The notes below the pieces were generated by a model. The model was given only the letters and a program-made list of their open reading frames with translations. It ran no database searches and had not been told where the DNA came from. Source: Longimicrobium sp. (GTDB lineage: Bacteria; Gemmatimonadota; Gemmatimonadetes; Longimicrobiales; Longimicrobiaceae). From it: a DNA stretch of 64,000 nt. Within the stretch, counting starts at the first letter, position 1. The number at the start of each line of letters is the position of its first letter. The stretch is taken from NCBI RefSeq assembly GCF_036388275.1, contig NZ_DASVSF010000022.1:62001-126000 (forward strand). Reading direction: 5' to 3'. Shown here one piece after another: positions 7,346 through 19,526 of this stretch. The translations under genes and the position numbers were made by a program.

Positions 7346-8695
7346 GTGAACTCCACGCCCGCCCCCGCATCCGCCCGTCCCGAGGCGCCACGGCTGGCCC
7401 GGCGCCTGGGCCTGTTCGACGCCACGATGATCGTGATGGGCGGCATCGTGGGCAGCGGCATCTTCGTCACGCCGTACGTCGTCGCGCGCCACGTGCACAC
7501 GCCGGCGCTGATCGTGGGCGCGTGGCTCGCGGGCGGGCTCATCGCGCTGGCCGGCGCGTTCGTGTACGCGGAGCTCGCCGCACGGCGCCCGCACGTGGGT
7601 GGCCAGTACGCGTACCTGCGCGACGCCTACCACCCGGCCGTGGCGTTCGTCTACGGGTGGGCGCTGCTGCTGGTCATTCAGACGGGCGGCATGGCGGCCG
7701 TCGCGGTGACGTTTGCGCGCTATTTCCGCGAGGTCACGCAGGTGCCGATCGGGGAGCCGGTGATCGCCGGGCTGGGGATCGCGCTGCTGGCCGCGGTGAA
7801 CTGCATGGGCGTGCGCTCCGGTGGAACGGTGCAGAACACGCTGATGGTGCTGAAGATCGCCGCCATCCTGGCGCTCGTGGCGGCCGGGCTGTTCTTCGTG
7901 ACGGGACCGGCGGATGCGGCCCCCGCGGCGGCCCCGGCCGTCGGCGGCGGGAGCGTGCTGCTGGCGTTCGGCGCGGCGATGACGCCGGTGATGTTCTCGT
8001 ACGGGGGATGGCAGACGGCCAGCTTCGTCGCGGGCGAGATGAAGAACCCGCGGCGCGACCTTGCCCGCGGGCTGCTGATCGGCGTCCTGGGGGTGATCGC
8101 CTTGTACGTCGGCGTTACGCTGGCGTGCGTGCACGCGCTGGGCGCGGCGGGGCTGGCGGAGACGACGGCGCCCGCGTCGAGCGTCATGCGCCTGGCGTTC
8201 GGCCCCACGGGGGCGACGATCATCGCGGCGGGCATCGCCATCTCCACGCTCGGCTTCCTCAGCCAGGGGATGCTGACGGCGCCGCGCGTGTACTTCGCCA
8301 TGGCCGAGGACCGACTGTTCTTCCGCTCCGTCGCTTGGGTGTCGCCGCGCACGCAGGCGCCAGTCGTCGCCGTCCTGCTGCAGGGCGCGCTCTCGCTGCT
8401 GATTGCGCTTTCCGGCAGCTACGAGCAGATCCTCAGCTACGTCGTCGCGGTGGACTGGGTGTTCTTCGGCCTCACCGCGGGCGCCGTCTTCCTTTTCCGC
8501 CGCCGCGCGGGTGATGACGACGATGGATCGGCGCGCATCCCCGGGCATCCGTTGACGACGGCGCTGTTCATCGCCGCCGCGGCGCTCATCGTCATCAGCA
8601 CGGTGCTGGAGGCGCCCGTGGACAGCGCCATCGGGCTGGGCATCATGCTCACCGGACTTCCCGTCTACCTCCTCTGGCGCAGGCGCGAGGCATGA
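7346..8695 (+). CDS. APC-family amino acid permease
   Basis: 449 aa with about 12 hydrophobic segments. The N-terminal motif MGGIVGSGIFVTPYVVA is the hallmark of transmembrane helix 1 of the APC (amino acid-polyamine-organocation) superfamily, where the backbone binds the substrate carboxylate and amine. The GTG start at 7346 is chosen because the open frame upstream overlaps the divergent kinase and has no conserved sequence. The stop overlaps the start of the aminotransferase by 4 bases, so uptake and transamination of an amino acid are probably linked. The substrate cannot be told from the sequence. Confidence 0.88.
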   Translation: MNSTPAPASARPEAPRLARRLGLFDATMIVMGGIVGSGIFVTPYVVARHVHTPALIVGAWLAGGLIALAGAFVYAELAARRPHVGGQYAYLRDAYHPAVAFVYGWALLLVIQTGGMAAVAVTFARYFREVTQVPIGEPVIAGLGIALLAAVNCMGVRSGGTVQNTLMVLKIAAILALVAAGLFFVTGPADAAPAAAPAVGGGSVLLAFGAAMTPVMFSYGGWQTASFVAGEMKNPRRDLARGLLIGVLGVIALYVGVTLACVHALGAAGLAETTAPASSVMRLAFGPTGATIIAAGIAISTLGFLSQGMLTAPRVYFAMAEDRLFFRSVAWVSPRTQAPVVAVLLQGALSLLIALSGSYEQILSYVVAVDWVFFGLTAGAVFLFRRRAGDDDDGSARIPGHPLTTALFIAAAALIVISTVLEAPVDSAIGLGIMLTGLPVYLLWRRREA

Positions 8696-9780
8696 CCGGC
8701 GTGCGCCCGTACGGCAGCGAGTACCTGCGCTGGGCCAAGACGCGCGCGCCGGTCCGATACGATCTCACCTCCAGCGGCGTGCCGTACGTCTCAATCGACG
8801 AGCTGCCGGTGACGGTGGAGGATTTGGAGATCAGCGGCACGGGTGCGTACGGCTATGCGCCGCTGCAGCAGGCGATCGCGGATCGATATCGCGTCGATCC
8901 GGCGTGCGTGGTCGCGGCGATGGGCACGTCCATGGCCAACCACCTGGCCCTCGCCGCGCTCGTCCAGCCCGGGGACGAGGTGCTGATCGAGTATCCGACG
9001 TACGAGCCGCTGGTCGCCGTCGCGCGGTACCTGGGCGCGGAGGTGCGCCACTTTACCCGGCGCACGGAGGACGGCTTCCGGCTGGATCCGTCCACGGTGG
9101 AGCGGGGGATGACCGGCCGCACGCGGGCCATCGTCATCACCAACCTCCACAACCCCAGCAGCGCCCTGGCGGATGACCACGCGCTGCGACGGATCGGCGA
9201 CATCGCGGAGGCGTACGGCGCGCGGGTGATCGTGGACGAGGTGTACCTGGACGCGCTGTGGGAGCCGGAGCCGCGGACGGCGTTCCACCTGGGTCCGGCC
9301 TTTGTGTCCACGAACAGCCTCACCAAGGTCTACGGGCTCAACGGCCTGCGCTGCGGATGGGTGCTCGCCGAGCCGCAGTTGGCGGAACGGATGTGGCGGC
9401 TGATGGAGCTGTTCAACAACATCGGCGTGCACGCGGCCGAGCGGATGTCCCTGGCTGCCTTCCATAACCTGGATGCGCTCGCCCGCCGTTCGCGGACGCT
9501 CCTGGATGCCAACGCAGCCGCACTGAACGCATTCTACGCGACGCGCCAGGAGCTGGACGTCGCCCCGCACGTGCACGGAACCGTCAGCTTTCCGCGCCTG
9601 CGGACAGGGGATGCGGACCCGCTCTGCGCCCTGCTGCACGACCGCTACGACGCCGCGGTAGTCCCCGGCAGCTTCTTCGGCGCGCCGGACCACGTCCGCA
9701 TCGGCCTGGGCGTGGCGCCAGCGACGTTCGCGGAAGGCCTCGCGCGCCTCGGCCACACGCTGGACGACCTGCGCGGCTGA
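8692..9780 (+). CDS. PLP-dependent aminotransferase, class I/II
   Basis: 362 aa, fold-type I. The schiff-base lysine is in SLTKVYG (Lys-212), the PLP-binding Asp in IVDEVYLD, the conserved Asn in NLHNPSS, and the carboxylate-binding Arg in the C-terminal HVRIGLG. The N-terminus is shorter than in aspartate aminotransferase (about 400 aa) and resembles the compact aminotransferases often annotated beside permeases. Start ATG overlaps the permease stop (ATGA). Substrate is unknown; the paired permease suggests an imported amino acid. Confidence 0.88.
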   Translation: MTGVRPYGSEYLRWAKTRAPVRYDLTSSGVPYVSIDELPVTVEDLEISGTGAYGYAPLQQAIADRYRVDPACVVAAMGTSMANHLALAALVQPGDEVLIEYPTYEPLVAVARYLGAEVRHFTRRTEDGFRLDPSTVERGMTGRTRAIVITNLHNPSSALADDHALRRIGDIAEAYGARVIVDEVYLDALWEPEPRTAFHLGPAFVSTNSLTKVYGLNGLRCGWVLAEPQLAERMWRLMELFNNIGVHAAERMSLAAFHNLDALARRSRTLLDANAAALNAFYATRQELDVAPHVHGTVSFPRLRTGDADPLCALLHDRYDAAVVPGSFFGAPDHVRIGLGVAPATFAEGLARLGHTLDDLRG

Positions 9781-9805
9781 TCATCTCTCCCGCGACACAG
9801 ATCCC

Positions 9806-9850
9806 TTGACGGCAGAGGCGTAGCGCTGCACATTGCTTTGTAATGCAAAG
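9806..9850 (+). promoter_or_regulatory. Possible promoter with CTTTG-TAATG-CAAAG operator
   Basis: A TTGACG box at 9806-9811 is followed 17 bases later by a weak -10-like CACATT. Immediately downstream is the inverted repeat CTTTG (9836-9840), 5-base spacer, CAAAG (9846-9850). The gene start follows at 9877 after a strong AGGAGGTGG ribosome-binding site. Similar TTGCATTACAAAG-type palindromes are operators of PadR-like repressors in other phyla; here that link is inference, and no PadR gene is in the window. Confidence 0.35.
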
Positions 9851-9876
9851 TACTCTTCCAAAGCACAGGAGGTGGT

Positions 9877-10287
9877 ATGCGGATCAAGCGGATCGCCGCG
9901 GTGACGGCGGGGCTGATGGTGGCGGGCGGAGTGTTCGGGACGATCGCGGGGATGGTCGTGCTGATCGCGTGGGGGATGTTCGACGGTGGGCCCTTTCATT
10001 TCACGCTCAACGACCTGAGCCTGCTGCTGCAGATCTCCGTCATCTTCGGGGGCGTGCTGGGCGCCGTACTGGGGCCTGTCGCGGCATGGCTGCTGATGCG
10101 GCACGTACCACTGGGGCTGGCCGTGGGCGGCACCACGCTCGGAACACTGGCAGCGGGGGGAGTCGCCCTCGTGGCCACGGGCGAGCCCGCCCTGGCCATG
10201 CTCTATGGGATGGCGGGCTTCGCCATCTCCGCCATCGGCCTGCGGCTGCGCGTTCTGCGGCGCGAGCGCCGGCTGCTTGGGAGTTGA
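9877..10287 (+). CDS. Small inner-membrane protein, unknown function
   Basis: 136 aa with four hydrophobic segments: about residues 8-32, 47-70, 78-100 and 102-125. There are no catalytic motifs; the Gly/Ala/Leu-rich helices give no family call. The start is supported by AGGAGGTGG 5-9 bases upstream. It stands alone between the aminotransferase and the DUF2911 gene and has its own palindromic upstream element, which suggests regulated expression. The last 12 residues are Arg-rich and should face the cytoplasm. Confidence 0.72.
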   Translation: MRIKRIAAVTAGLMVAGGVFGTIAGMVVLIAWGMFDGGPFHFTLNDLSLLLQISVIFGGVLGAVLGPVAAWLLMRHVPLGLAVGGTTLGTLAAGGVALVATGEPALAMLYGMAGFAISAIGLRLRVLRRERRLLGS

Positions 10288-10374
10288 GGGGCGGCCCCGC
10301 TTGTGCCGCCGCGCGCCCCGGTTAGGTTGCGTGGCGACATCGACCGAGACCCGTGACCCACCAGGAGCCGAACG

Positions 10375-11550
10375 ATGCGATCGATCGTGACACGCCCTCT
10401 CCTGTCCGTAGCCTGCGCGCTGCCGCTGCTGGCCGCCGCACCCGCCGCCGCGCAGCAGACCGACAGCGCGGCGCTGGTCACCGTGCTGGGGCGCGACACG
10501 CTGGCTCTGGAGCGGTGGACGCGCACGCCGACGCGCATCACCGCCGAGGCCGTCGTTCGCTCGCCGCGCACCACGCACCGCCGCTACGAGATGGACCTGG
10601 CGCCGGACGGCCGCATGCGCCGGTTTGCAGAGCGGATGTTCGATCCCGCCACGCCGGAAACGCCCGTTCGCACGGAGGTGTACGAGGCGGTGGAAGGCGG
10701 ATGGACGCGCACGGTGACGCTGGGCGATTCCGTGGCCACGAGCCGCGTCGAGGCCACGGCCGATGCGCTGCCGTGGGTAGACTTGGTGCACTGGCCCTTC
10801 GAGCTGGCGCTGATGCGGGCCGTGGGCGGGCAGGGCGGCACCCAGCCCATGCTGGTGGGCGGCCGCTCGCTGGCGTACGGCGTGGCGCCGGCGCAGGGCG
10901 GGGGATGGACGCTCACGCATCCCCTGCGCGGACCGTCGGTCGCGCGGGTGGACGCGCAAGGCCGGCTGCTTTCCCTCGACGCCGCAGGGACCACGCGTAA
11001 GGTGATCGTCACGCGCGTACCGTGGCTGGAAATTGAGGAGCCCGCCGCGCGCTGGGCCCGCGCCGACCGCGAGGGACGCGGTGTGGGCGAGCTATCCGGA
11101 CGCGGCCGCGAGGAAGCTACCGTGGCCGGCGCGCAGATCCTGGTGGACTACGGCACGCCCATGCGGCGCGGGCGCGAAATCTTCGGGCAGGTAGTGCCGT
11201 GGGGGCAGGTGTGGAGGACGGGAGCCAACCGCGCCACGCACTTCACCACCGACCGCACGCTGGTGCTGGGCGACGACCCGTGCAGCGACCTCGTGGTGCC
11301 GCCGGGCGAGTACACGCTGTACACCATCCCGGAACAGGACGGCGGATGGCTGATCGTCAACCGGCAGACGGGCCAGGGCGGCACCACCTACGACGCCGCG
11401 CGCGACCTGGGCCGCGTGCGCATGACGCGGACGACGCACGCCGAGCCGGTGGAGGCGTTCACCATCGACGTGGAGCCCGCCGGGAACGGCGGAACCCTGC
11501 GCATCATCTGGGACCGCAGTGCATTCACCGTCCCCTTCCGGGTCCGGTAG
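10375..11550 (+). CDS. Exported DUF2911-domain protein
   Basis: 391 aa. A Sec signal peptide ends near AAAQQ (about residue 27). The C-terminal half, about residues 235-375, matches the DUF2911 pattern: a strand starting ILVDYGTPMRRGR, then WGQVWRTGANRATHF, VPPGEYTLYTIP and a final RIIWDR segment. DUF2911 proteins are periplasmic or secreted beta-sandwich proteins of unknown activity, common in Gemmatimonadota and Bacteroidota. The N-terminal 200 residues are a separate beta-rich region that I do not recognise. Monocistronic, with 87 bp upstream. Confidence 0.85.
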   Translation: MRSIVTRPLLSVACALPLLAAAPAAAQQTDSAALVTVLGRDTLALERWTRTPTRITAEAVVRSPRTTHRRYEMDLAPDGRMRRFAERMFDPATPETPVRTEVYEAVEGGWTRTVTLGDSVATSRVEATADALPWVDLVHWPFELALMRAVGGQGGTQPMLVGGRSLAYGVAPAQGGGWTLTHPLRGPSVARVDAQGRLLSLDAAGTTRKVIVTRVPWLEIEEPAARWARADREGRGVGELSGRGREEATVAGAQILVDYGTPMRRGREIFGQVVPWGQVWRTGANRATHFTTDRTLVLGDDPCSDLVVPPGEYTLYTIPEQDGGWLIVNRQTGQGGTTYDAARDLGRVRMTRTTHAEPVEAFTIDVEPAGNGGTLRIIWDRSAFTVPFRVR

Positions 11551-11775
11551 TTCTGGCCGCTGGATGAGAGGCGCGCCACGGCCCGCAACCCACGCCACAG
11601 CAAGCCAGTCCACGAAGGTGGACTTCGTGTGGTCGTTGCAGCGAATTCATTCGCCCGTGCAGCTCCGGACGTCGGCCGGCATTGCGCGGCCCTGGCACGG
11701 GGTGTGACTTTTCGGGAGCGGCGAGACGAGGGACGTGGCCGATGTTTCTCGCCAGGACCATCTACGAATCACATC

Positions 11776-11789
11776 AGGCGAATGCGCCT
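11776..11789 (+). promoter_or_regulatory. Short inverted repeat just upstream of trpG start
   Basis: AGGCG-AATG-CGCCT is a perfect 5-bp hairpin ending 5 bases before the ATG at 11795. It occupies the place of the ribosome-binding site, and no good Shine-Dalgarno sequence is otherwise visible, so it could limit initiation. It may also be chance. Confidence 0.25.
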
Positions 11790-11794
11790 ATCTC

Positions 11795-12373
11795 ATGATA
11801 CTGGTTATCGATAACTACGACAGCTTCACCTTCAATCTCGTGCAGTACCTGGGCGAGTTGGGGGCGGAGATGGAAGTGCGGCGCAACGACGAGCTGTCGG
11901 TGGACCAGATCCGCGAGATGGCGCCGGAACGAATCGTGATCTCTCCCGGGCCGTGCACCCCGGCCGAGGCCGGCGTGTCGGTGGACGTCATCAAGCAGCT
12001 GGGGCCCACCACGCCCATCCTGGGCGTGTGCCTGGGCCACCAGTCCATTGGGGCCGCGTACGGCGGCGACGTGGTGCGCGCGCGGCGGGTGATGCACGGC
12101 AAGACGTCGCCCATCCGCCACCACGGCGAGGGGATCTTCGCGGGCGTGCCCTCGCCGCTTACGGTGGCGCGCTACCATTCGCTGGTCATCGAGCCGAGCA
12201 CGCTTCCCGACGAGCTGGAAGCGATCGCCTGGACGCAGGAGGAGGGGTGGGAGGACGAGATCCAGGCGGTGAGGCATCGCGAGCACCCGGTGTGGGGCGT
12301 GCAGTTTCACCCCGAGTCCATCGCCAGCGAGCACGGGCACGACCTGCTGCGCAACTTCCTGCGGATGGGATGA
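11795..12373 (+). CDS. trpG: Anthranilate/aminodeoxychorismate synthase glutamine amidotransferase subunit
   Basis: 192 aa, class I glutamine amidotransferase. The nucleophile is Cys-79 in GVCLGHQ, and the catalytic pair His-172/Glu-174 is in VQFHPES. The N-terminal MILVIDNYDSFTFN and the SPGPCTP segment are typical of TrpG/PabA. It hydrolyses glutamine and passes ammonia to a chorismate-binding TrpE or PabB subunit. No trpE or pabB gene is in the window, so it may serve both tryptophan and folate synthesis. The ATG is chosen over an upstream frame because the family starts at this residue. Its stop overlaps the next gene by 3 bases (ATGA), which ties it oddly to an outer-membrane protein gene. 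Confidence 0.92.
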   Translation: MILVIDNYDSFTFNLVQYLGELGAEMEVRRNDELSVDQIREMAPERIVISPGPCTPAEAGVSVDVIKQLGPTTPILGVCLGHQSIGAAYGGDVVRARRVMHGKTSPIRHHGEGIFAGVPSPLTVARYHSLVIEPSTLPDELEAIAWTQEEGWEDEIQAVRHREHPVWGVQFHPESIASEHGHDLLRNFLRMG

Positions 12374-13869
12374 CGCGCATCTTCCGGGCGTTTCTCCTTT
12401 CAGCCGGGCTGCTGCTGGCCGCGCCCGCCGCGGCCCAGGTGCCGGACATCGCCGGCGACGACGACTCGCCGGCCGTACGCCGCGCACGGGAAATCCTGGC
12501 GCGGCGCACGTACGTGTGGATCGACCGCGACACGGTGCTGGGGCCGGAGTTCCGCACCCCCGGCGATCTGGTGATCTACGACGCCGAGGTGAAGCTCGAA
12601 GGCAACGTCGACGGCTCCGTCGCGGTCCTCGGCGGCGACTTCTGGATTCGCCCGGGGGGCAGGGTGGGCGGTGCCGTCGCCGTGCTGGACGGCGGGGTGT
12701 ACCCGTCGGGGCTGGCCATCCTGGAGCGCGACTCCATCTTCCGGCAGGATCCCACCACCCGCGTCGCCATCGCCACCGTTCCCGCCGCGGACGGCACCTA
12801 CACGGCCTCGGTGACGGTCACCCCGCCCGCGCGCCCGGCCTTCTTCGCCCCCGCCGTGGGCCCGTTCCCCACGTACGACCGCGTCAACGGGCTCACGCTC
12901 TCCGCCAGCGCCAACATCCACCCCACGCGCCGGCGCGGCGGCCCGCGGCTGAACGTGTGGGGCTCGTACCGGTTCGAGCAGGAAAACCACCTGGGCGGCG
13001 GCGTGCGGGCGGACCTGCCGCTGGGGCGCGAGAACATCCACCTGACGGCCGAGCTTTCGCGCGCCACCCGCACCAACGACGCGTGGATATACGGCGACAT
13101 CACCAACTCGCTGCACGCGCTGGTGCTCGGGAACGACTACCGCGACTACTGGGACGCCGACGTGCTGCGCGTGATGGTGGAGCGCCCCGTGGGCAAGCCG
13201 CTGATCGCGGGCGAGTCGTGGCTGGGGCCCCGCTTCGGCGTGCAGGCGTCGCGCGACCGGCGGCTGGAGGCCCAGGACCCGTGGTCGCTGTTCGGGGACG
13301 GGCTGGACCGGCCCAACATGGAGGCGCGGGAGGGCACCATCGTTTCCGCCATCGCCGGCACCGAGTACCACTGGCGCGGCATCACCTCCACCTTCGACGG
13401 CCAGGTGAACCTGGAGCACGCGCTGCAGGGGGCGGGCGACGCCACGTTCACGCAGGCGCTGGTGGAGGGCACCTACTGGGCGATGGCGCTGCGCACGCAC
13501 ACCATGCGCGTGTACTTCCGCGGGATGATGCCCCTGGGCGGCGGGGCGCCGCCGCAGCGCTTCGGCATCCTGGGCGGCAGCGGCACCCTGCCCACGGAAG
13601 AGATCGCGGCGTTCCGCGGCGACCACCTGGCCTTCATCGAGTCCAGCTACCTGATCCCGTATCCCCGCCTGGTGCTGCCGTACGTCGGCTCGCCCAGCCT
13701 GGAGATCGGGCACGCGGTGGGCGCGGCGTGGGTGGGCGATGCGTCGCCGGACTGGGTGCAGAACGCCGGGGTGGGCATCGTCTTCCCCTTCATCTACGCC
13801 CGCGTGCTGGTGAACCCGGCCGACTTCGAACCCAACCTCAGCTTCGGCATCTCCCTCCCGCAGTTTTGA
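12370..13869 (+). CDS. Outer-membrane beta-barrel protein with N-terminal repeat domain
   Basis: 499 aa. A signal peptide ends at AAAQ (about residue 23). Residues about 60-120 contain regular short strands with Gly turns (VIYDAEVKLEGNVDGSV and following), resembling the beta-helical rungs of polymer-forming or bactofilin-like domains. The rest, from about 165, alternates polar and aromatic residues as in a beta-barrel and ends in phenylalanine, the usual C-terminal signal for outer-membrane insertion by BAM. The start ATG overlaps the trpG stop. Function is unknown; it may resemble the C-terminal barrel of patatin or surface-antigen-like proteins. Confidence 0.72.
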   Translation: MTRIFRAFLLSAGLLLAAPAAAQVPDIAGDDDSPAVRRAREILARRTYVWIDRDTVLGPEFRTPGDLVIYDAEVKLEGNVDGSVAVLGGDFWIRPGGRVGGAVAVLDGGVYPSGLAILERDSIFRQDPTTRVAIATVPAADGTYTASVTVTPPARPAFFAPAVGPFPTYDRVNGLTLSASANIHPTRRRGGPRLNVWGSYRFEQENHLGGGVRADLPLGRENIHLTAELSRATRTNDAWIYGDITNSLHALVLGNDYRDYWDADVLRVMVERPVGKPLIAGESWLGPRFGVQASRDRRLEAQDPWSLFGDGLDRPNMEAREGTIVSAIAGTEYHWRGITSTFDGQVNLEHALQGAGDATFTQALVEGTYWAMALRTHTMRVYFRGMMPLGGGAPPQRFGILGGSGTLPTEEIAAFRGDHLAFIESSYLIPYPRLVLPYVGSPSLEIGHAVGAAWVGDASPDWVQNAGVGIVFPFIYARVLVNPADFEPNLSFGISLPQF

Positions 13870-13871
13870 GC

Positions 13872-14573
13872 GTGAGCCGGGAAGACGCGCTCGTCCGTAG
13901 CTGGAGCCACAACGCCGAGGCGTGGACCCGCACCGTGCGCGAGGGAGGGATCGAGAGCCGGCGGCTGGTGACCGATGTCGCCATCGTCCGCACGGTGCTG
14001 GAGCGCCGGCCGGAACGGGTGCTGGACCTGGGCTGCGGTGAGGGGTGGCTGGCGAGGGCGCTGGCGGAGCAGGGGATCGGCGTCGTGGGGATCGACGTTT
14101 CGCCTGAGTTGGTGGACGCGGCGCGCCGGGCGGGCGGGGGAGAGTTCCACGCCCTGGCCTACGACGCGCTGGCGGCGGACCCGGCGCTCGCCGGCGGGGA
14201 GTACGACGCTGTCGTCTGCAACTTTGCCCTGCTGGACGAGCATCCCGTCCCCCTGCTCTCGGCGCTACGGCGCGTCCTGCATCCCGGCGGGGCGCTGGTC
14301 ATCCAGACGGTGCATCCGTGGACCGCGGCGGGCGAGGGGCGCTACGAGGACGGATGGCGGACGGAAACCTTCGAGGGCTTCGGCGAGGGCTTTGCGGAGC
14401 CCATGCCCTGGTACTTCCGCACCCTGGAATCGTGGACGGACGTAATCGCGGCCGCGGGCTACGCCCTCGCGAACCTGCGCGAGCCCCTGCACCCGAACAC
14501 CGGCCGCCCCGCCTCGCTGATCCTCACCTGCGTGATGCAAATGACCCTGTCGCCGGGGGAATCTCCCGTTTAG
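13872..14573 (+). CDS. Class I SAM-dependent methyltransferase
   Basis: 233 aa. Motif I (VLDLGCGEGWLA) is at about residues 48-59, the acidic end of strand 2 is in VVGIDVS, motif II is near YDAVVCNFALLDEH, and motif III is LHPGGALVIQTVHPW. This is the UbiE/Methyltransf_11-like layout. The GTG at 13872 follows the preceding stop by 2 bases; a TTG at 13866 would overlap that stop and is the alternative. The methyl acceptor is unknown. It follows the outer-membrane gene directly, so the two are probably co-transcribed. Confidence 0.85.
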   Translation: MSREDALVRSWSHNAEAWTRTVREGGIESRRLVTDVAIVRTVLERRPERVLDLGCGEGWLARALAEQGIGVVGIDVSPELVDAARRAGGGEFHALAYDALAADPALAGGEYDAVVCNFALLDEHPVPLLSALRRVLHPGGALVIQTVHPWTAAGEGRYEDGWRTETFEGFGEGFAEPMPWYFRTLESWTDVIAAAGYALANLREPLHPNTGRPASLILTCVMQMTLSPGESPV

Positions 14574-14622
14574 CTTGCACCCCGTACACCTGCCCGCCCC
14601 ACCCACCGCGCGAGACCTTCCC

Positions 14623-15246
14623 ATGAGCGAAATCCAGATCTCCGACAACTACAACGACCTGTCCACCGACAGCGGCTTTCAGTTCGAGTTCCACTGCGAG
14701 CACTGCGGCGAAGCCTGGCGCTCGGAGTTCGACCGGTACGCGGCGGGAACGGCGGATGGGTTGCTGGGCGCGGCGGAGGGATTGTTCGGCGGCATTTTCG
14801 GCAGCGCGCGCAACGCGCTGTCGCACGTGCGGAACGCGGGCTGGTCCAAGGCCCGCGACACGGCGCTGCGCGAGGCGGTGACGAGCGCGCGCGAGCACTT
14901 TCACCGCTGCCCGCGGTGCGCCAACCACAACTGCGACAACTGCTGGAACGAGGACGAGGGCACCTGCATCTCGTGCGTGCCGCGGCTGGATCCCGAGCTG
15001 GCCGCCATCAACCGCGAAGCCAAAATCGCCCGCGCCCGCGAGGTGGCGTACGAAAAGGCCAGCGTCAGCGAAGCAGACCTGGAGCAGCGCGTGGTCAGCT
15101 GCCGCGACTGCGGCGCGCCCGCGGGGCGGGGCAAGTTCTGCCCCGAGTGCGGCGTGGCGCTCTCGCTGAACAAGACGTGCGGCGGCTGCTCGGCCGAGAT
15201 GCCGTCCAGCGCCAAGTTCTGCCCGGAGTGCGGCGAAAAGGCCTGA
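14623..15246 (+). CDS. Zinc-ribbon protein
   Basis: 207 aa with four sets of paired cysteines. They are CEHCGE near residue 26, CPRCANHNCDNC near residue 98, and two C-terminal zinc ribbons (CRDCG...CPECG and CGGCS...CPECG) spanning about 165-205. The middle holds a Gly/Ala-rich amphipathic stretch and a charged helix (about 125-155). The double C-terminal ribbon is like the zinc_ribbon_2/DZR domains that bind metal for structural purposes. No enzyme motif is seen. It converges on the response-regulator gene downstream. Confidence 0.8.
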   Translation: MSEIQISDNYNDLSTDSGFQFEFHCEHCGEAWRSEFDRYAAGTADGLLGAAEGLFGGIFGSARNALSHVRNAGWSKARDTALREAVTSAREHFHRCPRCANHNCDNCWNEDEGTCISCVPRLDPELAAINREAKIARAREVAYEKASVSEADLEQRVVSCRDCGAPAGRGKFCPECGVALSLNKTCGGCSAEMPSSAKFCPECGEKA

Positions 15247-15294
15247 GCGGCCGCCGCGTCGTTGGGCCGCGAGGTCCGGCGAACCGGCCCGACG

Positions 15295-15668
15295 TCAGCC
15301 CCGGGCGTGCCGGGCCAGGAGATTCTCGATCTTCGTGAGCAGGCGCGCCAGGTCGATCGGCTTGGTGTCGTAGTCGTCGCACCCGGCACCCATGGCGTGC
15401 TCCCGGTCGCCCGCCATGGCGTGCGCGGTGAGCGCGATGATGGGAATGTGGCCCGTAGCCGGCGTGGCCTTCAGGCGCCGCGTGGCCTCCCATCCGTCCA
15501 GGACCGGGAGGCTCATGTCCATCAGCACCAGGTCCGGCAGCTCCCTGGCGGCCCTGTCCACCCCGTCCTGCCCGTCGACCGCGACCACCACGTCGTAGCC
15601 CTTCCTCTCCAGGCGCCTCGACAGCATGTCGCGGTTCATCTCGTTGTCTTCCACCAGCAGGATCTTCT

Positions 15669-15672
<4 letters not shown>
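15295..15672 (-). CDS. Single-domain response regulator (DivK-like)
   Basis: 125 aa, one intact receiver: acidic pair Glu8/Asp9, phosphoacceptor Asp-52 in LVLMDMSLP, Thr in ALTAHAM and Lys in DTKPID. No output domain, so it acts by protein contact, as do DivK and CheY. The start ATG overlaps the stop of the hybrid kinase by 4 bases, which makes that kinase the likely phosphodonor. The Asp-Tyr-Asp-Thr-Lys-Pro sequence and high similarity to DivK-type regulators support the call. Confidence 0.93.
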
Positions 15673-18845
<3,173 letters not shown>

Positions 18846-19069
18846 CCGTCGCCTTTTCCATGGGTTCCCGCTGCGCGCAAGCATCCTCCCGCCAGCGCGC
18901 GCTCGCAACATACCGCCTCCGCTTCCACCCGACGAGAGATCGTTCGGCGCGCCCGGCGGAGCCGCTTCGGCCGGCGCCTCTTTGCAAACCTTCACCTGCA
19001 GCTTTATCTTGGAGCAGTCGGCCAACCGTCCGGAATCCCTCCCGACCCTCCCCACGCAAGGTGAAATCC

Positions 19070-19504
19070 ATGAAACTGAGATCGCTCCTGCTCGCCGCGG
19101 CCGCGCTGCTCGTTGCCACCACGGCCGAAGCCCAGGCGGCGCTCGTCCGCACGCAGCTCGATTCCGCGGTGGTGCTGATGCGGGGACAGGGATTCGTCCC
19201 GCTCGATGACGCCGTCACCGGCACGCTGGGGGAGGGGCAGGACGAGGAGTTCGAGATCGACCTGGAGGCCGGCGTCACCTACATGGTCGTGGGCGTGTGC
19301 GACGGCGGCTGCTCGGACCTCGATCTGGTGCTCTCGGACGACGACGGCGAGGAGATCGAGGCCGACCGCGAGATGGACGACGTGCCGATGCTGGCCCTGG
19401 AGAACACGAGAAACGTCGAGGCCGTGCTGAAGGTGCAGATGGCTACCTGCTCGAGTGCCCAATGCCACTACGGCGTCCGCGTCTTCCGTTCAGGCGGCAA
19501 GTAG
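19070..19504 (+). CDS. Small secreted acidic protein
   Basis: 144 aa. A clear signal peptide ends at AEAQA (residues 18-22). The mature part is rich in Asp and Glu, with DLDLVLSDDDGEEIEAD near residue 85, and has two cysteine pairs (CDGGC and CSSAQC) that could form disulphides. The middle resembles the C-terminal pre-peptidase-type beta-sandwich seen in secreted proteins (strands at about 45-75 and 100-140). An upstream GTG at 19061 is an alternative start. It is divergent from the hybrid kinase, with 224 bp between, and is followed by a strong terminator. Confidence 0.75.
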   Translation: MKLRSLLLAAAALLVATTAEAQAALVRTQLDSAVVLMRGQGFVPLDDAVTGTLGEGQDEEFEIDLEAGVTYMVVGVCDGGCSDLDLVLSDDDGEEIEADREMDDVPMLALENTRNVEAVLKVQMATCSSAQCHYGVRVFRSGGK

Positions 19505-19526
19505 TCCCGGCTCCTCGACCCAACGC

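Noticed and set aside
11551..11794. A small gene or RNA upstream of trpG
   Set aside because: The 244-bp interval has short frames without ribosome-binding sites, and no convincing RNA fold or terminator was found.
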